Shown: positions 50,150 to 54,484 of the stretch, piece after piece | How positions within the stretch are numbered: the first letter of the stretch is position 1 | How the letters are laid out: every line of letters begins with the position of its first letter | The notes under the pieces: model-generated | The model's input: the letters and a program-made list of their open reading frames with translations, nothing else | What the model was told of the DNA's origin: nothing | Databases searched by the model: none | From: Microbacterium testaceum | Lineage (GTDB): Bacteria > Actinomycetota > Actinomycetes > Actinomycetales > Microbacteriaceae | Direction of reading: 5' to 3' | DNA: 54,484 nt | NCBI RefSeq assembly: GCF_001476285.1 | Contig: NZ_LDRU01000111.1 | Span: forward strand, 1-54,484 | Position numbers and translations under genes: made by a program

Positions 50150-51369
50150 CCACCGAGGTCGCGGCATCCGGAACCGTCCGGGGATGGGCTCGTCTGCCCG
50201 TGCCGTGGCGTATCGCCCTGATCTACGTCGCGGCGCGCGTCGTCACGACGGTCTTCTTCCTGATCGCGGCGGCGATGTCGGGACCGGCATCGCGCTACGG
50301 CGTCGACCCGTCGCTCGGACAGCTCGCCCTGGGGTGGGACGCGCAGTGGTACTGGCTCGCGGCCGTGTCGGGGTATCCGTCCGTGCTGCCCGTCAACGTC
50401 GAGGGTGCGGTGTCGGAGAACGCGTGGGCGTTCCTTCCGCTGTACCCGTACCTCTCGGCGGGGCTGGGAGCTCTTCTGGGGTCCTGGGGTGCCGGGGCGG
50501 TCACGATCTCGCTCCTCGCCGGTTACGGCGCGAGCCTGGCGCTGCATGCCCTTCTCCGTGACCGTGTGGGCGATGCGGCTGCCACCTGGGCGGTGGTCTT
50601 CTTCGCTACCGGTCCCCTGGCCGCGCTGTTCCAGGTCGGGTACGCCGAATCGCTCTTCCTGTTCCTCCTCTTCGTGGCACTCCGCTGCGTGCAGCGACGG
50701 CGATGGGGGTGGCTTTACCTCCTCGTCCCCGCCATGGGGTTCACCCGCCCGGGAATCCTCGCCTTCGCGCTGTTCCTCGCGCTCTACGGCATCCATCGTT
50801 TCGTCCGGCGACGCAGCGATCCGCTCCCGCGACGCGAGGTCGTGCACATCGTCGCCCTCGGGCTCGTCAGCGTGGCCGTCGGATTCGCGTGGCAGACGAT
50901 CGCGGCGATGGTCACGGGCGACGCGGGCGCGTATCTCGCGACGGAGCTCGCGTGGCGCCGCAACTGGATCACCGACGCGAGCGGGCATTTCGTCCCGGTC
51001 GAGGGGTGGGTGCAGGCCGCCGCGTTCTGGTTCACCCAGTGGGGACTCGGGGCCTGGCTCGGCTACGTCGCGCTGGTGGTGCTCGTCGTGGGTGTCTCTC
51101 TCGCGCTGTGGTTCCTCGGTCCGATTCGACGGCTCGGTGTCGAGGTTCGTCTCTGGTCGGCCAGCTATCTCATCTACCTGCTCCTGGTGTTCTTCCCGCA
51201 GTCGAGCATCTTCCGGTTGCTCCTGCCGGTGTCGCCCCTGTGGGGAGCGCTCGCGGTGCCTCGCTCCACCGCCTGGCGCGTCGGGGTCCTCGCCCTGGCG
51301 TTGCTCGGGCAGTGGTGGTGGATCTACAACATGTACGCCCTGGCCAACACCTACTGGCAGATCCCCTGA
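50146..51369 (+). CDS. GT-C integral membrane mannosyltransferase-like protein (PIG-V-like)
   Basis: A 407-residue membrane protein with about ten hydrophobic helices. The first outside loop holds [11 protein letters not shown], the acidic GT-C motif of polyprenyl-phosphate-sugar-dependent transferases, and [16 protein letters not shown], typical of the PIG-V/mannosyltransferase group in actinobacteria. It probably adds mannose to lipids or wall glycans outside the membrane; the acceptor is unknown. GTG 50146 overlaps dapE (GTGA). The ending [14 protein letters not shown] is hydrophobic. No partner genes nearby. Confidence 0.85.
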   Translation: MTTEVAASGTVRGWARLPVPWRIALIYVAARVVTTVFFLIAAAMSGPASRYGVDPSLGQLALGWDAQWYWLAAVSGYPSVLPVNVEGAVSENAWAFLPLYPYLSAGLGALLGSWGAGAVTISLLAGYGASLALHALLRDRVGDAAATWAVVFFATGPLAALFQVGYAESLFLFLLFVALRCVQRRRWGWLYLLVPAMGFTRPGILAFALFLALYGIHRFVRRRSDPLPRREVVHIVALGLVSVAVGFAWQTIAAMVTGDAGAYLATELAWRRNWITDASGHFVPVEGWVQAAAFWFTQWGLGAWLGYVALVVLVVGVSLALWFLGPIRRLGVEVRLWSASYLIYLLLVFFPQSSIFRLLLPVSPLWGALAVPRSTAWRVGVLALALLGQWWWIYNMYALANTYWQIP

Positions 51370-51424
51370 GCGGATGCCGTGCCGCCCCGCGTGGCGTCGG
51401 ACGACGCGCCACGCGCGCTACCGG

Positions 51425-51430
51425 TAAACT
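51425..51430 (+). promoter_or_regulatory. -10 box TAAACT of the DUF3117 gene
   Basis: TAAACT lies 33 bases before ATG 51463; AAGGGGG (51450-51457) is the ribosome binding site. Confidence 0.45.
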
Positions 51431-51462
51431 GTCAGGAGACCAACGACGAAAAGGGGGCCGCG

Positions 51463-51636
51463 ATGGCAGCCATGAAGCCGCGAACCGGTGACGGACCGAT
51501 GGAGGCCGTGAAGGAGGGCCGGCTGATCATCGTGCGCGTGCCGCTCGAGGGTGGCGGGCGACTCGTCGTCTCGGTGAACGATGCCGAGGCGAAGGAACTG
51601 CACGACGTGCTCGGTGGTGTCGTCAACGCATCCTGA
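51463..51636 (+). CDS. DUF3117 small protein
   Basis: A 57-residue protein of the actinobacterial DUF3117 family, among the most conserved short proteins of the phylum (MAAMKPRTGDGPMEAVKEG, then RLVVSVNDAEAKELHDVLGG). The fold is probably a small beta hairpin and helix. Function unknown. ATG 51463 begins at the family start and has AAGGGGG upstream. M. tuberculosis has its counterpart in the same chromosomal region. It ends with a strong hairpin. Confidence 0.96.
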   Translation: MAAMKPRTGDGPMEAVKEGRLIIVRVPLEGGGRLVVSVNDAEAKELHDVLGGVVNAS

Positions 51637-51646
51637 CGGAACTTCA

Positions 51647-51686
51647 CGAGAGAAGGCCGGTCCCTGACGGGGCCGGCCTTCTCTCG
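51647..51686. terminator. Bidirectional terminator after DUF3117
   Basis: CGAGAGAAGGCCGG pairs exactly with CCGGCCTTCTCTCG (14 bp; inner bases also pair), followed by TTGGGTG. It sits between the convergent DUF3117 and O-methyltransferase genes. Confidence 0.88.
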
Positions 51687-51735
51687 TTGGGTGACTGTCG
51701 CGGTGCAGCGGGTGAACCGCGGGGTCATGCCCCGC

Positions 51736-52374
51736 TCAGGACGTCGGCGAGACGGTCGTCAGCTGCAAGAGGCCCTCGCCCGTGGTGGACAGGGCTCCGA
51801 AGACGGCGGGTGACGCCTGGACCTCCTGGATGAGGGAGCGGTACGCCGTCGTCACCGCGTCGCGGCGAACGGGATCGGCGACGGCGCCGCCCGCGAGGAC
51901 GCGCGGAATGAGCACCGTGCCGCCCGCGCGCACGAGGCGCAGGCCGTGCTCGACGTACTCGATGACGCCGTCAGGGTCGGCGTCGATGAAGACGATGTCG
52001 TACGACGCTTCATTCATGCGGGGGAGGACTTCGGCCGCACGACCCGTGATGAAGCGTGCTCGAGCCGCAGGAATCCGCGCATCGGCGAACGCCGCGCGCG
52101 CGGCTCCGAGATGCTCCGGCTCGCTGTCGATGGTGGTCAGTGTGGCGCGCGGAGAACCGTGCAAGAGCCAGAGTCCCGAGACGCCCCCGCCCGTGCCGAC
52201 TTCGACGACGTTCAGCGCGCGCGTCGCGGCCGCGAGAAGCGCCGTCTGCGCGCCGACCGCGGGGCTGATCGGGGCGGCACCCAGCTCGAGCGCGTGCGCG
52301 CGAGCCCGGGCGATGTGCTCCGGCTCCACCGTCGATTCCTGCACGAACCGTTCGTTCGCCTCGTAACCACTCAC
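51736..52374 (-). CDS. SAM-dependent O-methyltransferase
   Basis: A 212-residue class I methyltransferase of the caffeoyl-CoA/catechol O-methyltransferase type. The SAM motif is NVVEVGTGGGVSGLWLL near residue 55, the acidic residue is in TTIDSEPEH, and DIVFIDADPDGVIEYVEHGL is the metal/SAM block. Substrate unknown. GTG 52374 has GGAGG 5 bases upstream. It is divergent from tatB. Methyltransferases of this group sit near sigE-htrA-tatB in mycobacteria, but here sigE, rseA and htrA are absent. Confidence 0.93.
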   Translation of the reverse strand: MSGYEANERFVQESTVEPEHIARARAHALELGAAPISPAVGAQTALLAAATRALNVVEVGTGGGVSGLWLLHGSPRATLTTIDSEPEHLGAARAAFADARIPAARARFITGRAAEVLPRMNEASYDIVFIDADPDGVIEYVEHGLRLVRAGGTVLIPRVLAGGAVADPVRRDAVTTAYRSLIQEVQASPAVFGALSTTGEGLLQLTTVSPTS

Positions 52375-52433
52375 CTGGACCTCCGTGCCCAGGCTAGAGG
52401 GCGGGGTCGTGCCGGAGGCCGAGGCGCGGCGGG

Positions 52434-52439
52434 TAATCT
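52434..52439 (+). promoter_or_regulatory. -10 box TAATCT of tatB
   Basis: TAATCT ends 6 bases before ATG 52446, so tatB is probably leaderless. Confidence 0.5.
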
Positions 52440-52445
52440 GAACTC

Positions 52446-52817
52446 ATGTTCTTCGGGCTCACCATCGAGAAGCTCATGCTGATCGGTGTGGTCGCCGCAC
52501 TCGTCATCGGCCCCGAGCGCCTCCCCAAGTACGCCGAAGCCCTCGCGAAGCTCACCCGTCGCGCGAAAGAGACGCTGCAGGGAGCGAAATCGCGCATGCG
52601 CGAAGAGATGGGCCCGGAGTTCGACGAGGTCGACTGGCGCAAGCTCGACCCGCGTCAGTATGACCCGCGTCGCATCGTCCGCGAAGCTCTCCTCGACGAC
52701 ACCCCGACGGCGACGATGCGCGCCGCCGGTGCCGCCGCCGTCGCCACGCGTGTCACACCGGAGAAGCCGCCCTTCGTACCGGGGTCGGTTCCCCCGTTCG
52801 ACGACGAGTCCACCTGA
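52446..52817 (+). CDS. tatB: Sec-independent (twin-arginine) translocase subunit TatB
   Basis: A 123-residue protein with one N-terminal membrane helix (FGLTIEKLMLIGVVAALVIG), the conserved PERLP hinge, and an amphipathic helix (YAEALAKLTRRAKETLQG). The acidic, proline-rich tail (PPFVPGSVPPFDDEST) is typical. TatB with TatC forms the receptor for folded Tat substrates. tatA and tatC are not in the window. ATG 52446 is fixed by the leaderless -10 box and by the conserved start MFFGLT. Confidence 0.93.
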   Translation: MFFGLTIEKLMLIGVVAALVIGPERLPKYAEALAKLTRRAKETLQGAKSRMREEMGPEFDEVDWRKLDPRQYDPRRIVREALLDDTPTATMRAAGAAAVATRVTPEKPPFVPGSVPPFDDEST

Positions 52818-52818
52818 G

Positions 52819-52839
52819 ACCCGCCGCCCGTCAGCGGGT
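52819..52839. terminator. Weak hairpin between tatB and mrp
   Basis: ACCCGC and GCGGGT form a 6-bp stem with a 9-base loop in the 27-base gap between convergent stops. It is short, and no T run follows. Confidence 0.35.
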
Positions 52840-52844
52840 GGCCG

Positions 52845-53999
52845 TCACGCCGACGGGGTGACGCGGAGCGCTCGACCGGCGAGCCCGCGCGGGTTCACCG
52901 CGAGAGCCGCGGCCGCCGCGTCGATGGCACGTGATGCGGGATCATCGGGTGCGCCGAGCACCACGGGGTGGCCGTCGTCTCCGCCTCCGCGCAGTGCCGG
53001 GCTCAACGGGACGGATGCCAGGAGGGGCACGTCGTCGTCGACGGTCGACAGGGCGCGAGCCACGGCATCGCCGCCGCCGGAGCCGAACAGGTCGAGCGAG
53101 CTGCCGTCCGGGAGCGTCATCGCGGCCATGTTCTCGATCACGCCGATCACTCGCTGTCCCGTCTGACGGGCGACCGTTCCGGAACGGACCGCGACGTCGG
53201 CCGCGGCCGCCTGCGGGGTCGTCACGACGAGGACGTCGGCGTGGGGGAGCAGCTGGCCCACGGAGATCGCCACGTCGCCCGTTCCGGGCGGCATGTCGAG
53301 CAGCAGCACATCGAGGTCCCCGAAGAACACGTCGGTGAGGAACTGCTGCACGGTGCGGTGCAGCATCGGACCCCGCCACGCGACGGCGCCCGCGGCATCC
53401 TCTCCCGGACGACGGAGGAACATGCCGATCGAGATCACCTTCACCCCGTAGGCCACCGGCGGCAGGATCAGCTCGTCGATCCGCGTCGGGGCGGGCGGGA
53501 GGCCGTCGGCATCGATCAGGCCGAGCAGCCCGGGGATCGAGAAGCCGTGCACGTCGGCGTCGATCAAGCCGACGCGGAGGCCTCGGGCCGCGAGAGCGAC
53601 CGCGAGGTTGGCCGTCAACGTCGACTTGCCGACACCGCCCTTGCCGCTGGTGACGGCGATGACGCGCGTGAGCGAGTCCGGGCCGAAGGGCATCTCACGC
53701 TTCGCCCGCCCGCCGCGCAGTTTCTCGGTGAGGGCTCTGCGCTCGTCGGGTGACATCACCCCGACCCGCACGTCGACCGCATCGATCCCGGCGACCGAGG
53801 CCGCGGCATCCCGGACGTCGCGTTCGATGCGGTCGGCGGCGGGGCACCCGACGATCGTCAGGGCGATTCCGACGTCGGCCCGGGAGCCATGGACGTCGAT
53901 CTCGCGCACCATGTCGAGCTCGCCGAGGGGTCGACGGAGCTCGGGGTCGGTCACCGCGGCGACGGCCGCGCGGACACGTTCGGCGAGTTCGACCGTCAC
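52845..53999 (-). CDS. mrp: Mrp/ApbC-family P-loop ATPase, Fe-S cluster carrier type
   Basis: A 384-residue protein. The N-terminal MIP18/DUF59 domain (VTDPELRRPLGELDMVREID) is followed by a ParA/MinD-like ATPase with the deviant Walker A TSGKGGVGKST near residue 120, LIDADVHGFSIPGLLGL and LLLDMPPGTGDV. The Cys-X2-Cys cluster site of E. coli-type Mrp is missing: the corresponding loop reads ENMAAMTLPDGSSLDLFGSGGG, as in other actinobacterial members I know of. GTG 53999 overlaps the DUF1003 stop by 4 bp. Cluster transfer to targets is the family role, with the ligand set here unclear. Confidence 0.94.
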   Translation of the reverse strand: MTVELAERVRAAVAAVTDPELRRPLGELDMVREIDVHGSRADVGIALTIVGCPAADRIERDVRDAAASVAGIDAVDVRVGVMSPDERRALTEKLRGGRAKREMPFGPDSLTRVIAVTSGKGGVGKSTLTANLAVALAARGLRVGLIDADVHGFSIPGLLGLIDADGLPPAPTRIDELILPPVAYGVKVISIGMFLRRPGEDAAGAVAWRGPMLHRTVQQFLTDVFFGDLDVLLLDMPPGTGDVAISVGQLLPHADVLVVTTPQAAAADVAVRSGTVARQTGQRVIGVIENMAAMTLPDGSSLDLFGSGGGDAVARALSTVDDDVPLLASVPLSPALRGGGDDGHPVVLGAPDDPASRAIDAAAAALAVNPRGLAGRALRVTPSA

Positions 54000-54484
54000 G
54001 GCGCGGGCCGTGACTGCTCGTCGTGGTCGTCGAGTCGTTGGAGTGCGGCGCGCAGCTCGGCACGCAGCGTGTCCTTCGTGATGACCTCGTCCGTCAGGTC
54101 GCGGACGGCCATGCGCAGGGCGACGATCTCGCGTGCGAGGTACTCGGTATCGGCGAGGTTGCGCTCGGCGCGCTGACGGTCTTGCTCGATCTGCACGCGG
54201 TCGCGATCGTCCTGGCGGTTCTGCGCGAGCAGGATCAGGGGGGCCGCGTACGACGCTTGCAGAGAGAGCACGAGGGTCAGCGCCGTGAAGCCGATCGCGG
54301 CGGAGTCGAAGCGCCAGTCATCGGGGGCGATGGAGTTCCATCCCATCCACAGCACGCAGAAAAGCGTCAGCGACAGGAGGAAGGTCGGCGTGCCCATTGC
54401 TCGCGCGACCCACTCGGTGAAACGGCCGAAGCGATCGCGAGACGGCTGCGGGGTCCGCGGGGCGAGAACGCGGCCGCGGCCGCG
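53996..54484 (-). CDS. DUF1003 membrane protein (5' end beyond the window)
   Basis: At least 162 residues, open to the window edge on its N-terminal side. RFGRFTEWVARAMGTPTFLL leads into two transmembrane helices (SLTLFCVLWMGWNS and ALTLVLSLQASYAAPLILLAQ) and the DUF1003 mark NRQDDRDRVQIEQD, then a charged coiled-coil tail (RNLADTEYLAREIVALRMAV). An internal ATG at 54397 is probably not the start, because the conserved segment continues upstream of it. It is coupled to mrp. Function unknown; some DUF1003 proteins are linked to cation transport. Confidence 0.9.
   Translation of the reverse strand, partial: RGRGRVLAPRTPQPSRDRFGRFTEWVARAMGTPTFLLSLTLFCVLWMGWNSIAPDDWRFDSAAIGFTALTLVLSLQASYAAPLILLAQNRQDDRDRVQIEQDRQRAERNLADTEYLAREIVALRMAVRDLTDEVITKDTLRAELRAALQRLDDHDEQSRPAP

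Overview
The window looks like chromosomal DNA from a high-GC Gram-positive actinobacterium, most likely a Microbacterium-type member of the Microbacteriaceae. The reasons are very high GC with strong third-position bias, frequent GTG starts, many 4-bp stop/start overlaps, many apparently leaderless genes with a TAnnnT -10 box 6-7 bases before the start codon, and constant recurrence of the heptamer GGATGCC. The genus is an inference from style and gene content; there is no rRNA in the window to confirm it. I see no tRNA or rRNA genes, CRISPR array, prophage or insertion sequence.

Layout. 1-4.8 kb: a DJ-1/PfpI protein, a tiny Cys-tailed protein, a DHA2 drug exporter and a type I ABC exporter. 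4.8-11.2 kb (minus strand): a compact NAD operon nrtR-nadA-nadB-nadC-cysteine desulfurase-glycosyltransferase, with a candidate NrtR operator in its promoter. 11.3-15.2 kb: a MarP-like membrane serine protease, then a tightly coupled three-gene module (small helical protein, DUF1023 alpha/beta hydrolase, lipoprotein). 15.2-19.9 kb: tandem glycine riboswitch and gcvT-gcvH-gcvP. 20-21.2 kb: an AbiEi-like/PD-(D/E)XK-like gene bracketed by two copies of one palindromic repeat. 21.3-31.1 kb: two paralogous peptide-binding lipoproteins, a CPBP membrane protease, and an Opp/Dpp transporter (one SBP, two permeases, one fused double ATPase) with a PH-domain gene inserted on the opposite strand. 31.3-33.9 kb: a small secreted protein and typA.

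34-38.2 kb: DUF2200, an XRE-cupin regulator divergent from azlCD, a small membrane protein, ferredoxin and dapC. 38.2-46.4 kb: an iron-regulated siderophore uptake operon that runs on into a heterodimeric ABC exporter with one strongly degenerate nucleotide-binding domain, divergent from an AraC regulator across an IdeR/DtxR-type iron box. 46.6-54.5 kb: gltA, dapD and dapE (divergent), a GT-C mannosyltransferase, DUF3117, an O-methyltransferase, tatB, mrp and a DUF1003 gene cut by the window end. fdxA-dapC, dapD/dapE, DUF3117 and O-methyltransferase-tatB-mrp follow an order also known from Mycobacterium tuberculosis.

The genes mostly form coherent metabolic units: NAD synthesis with its own regulator and its Fe-S cluster sulfur supplier, glycine cleavage under glycine control, lysine/diaminopimelate genes (dapC, dapD, dapE), peptide uptake and iron uptake. 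The least explained items are the DUF1023 three-gene module, the palindrome-flanked AbiEi-like gene, the exporter half with no P-loop, the Cys-tailed microprotein and the PhoP-like repeats before the secreted protein.
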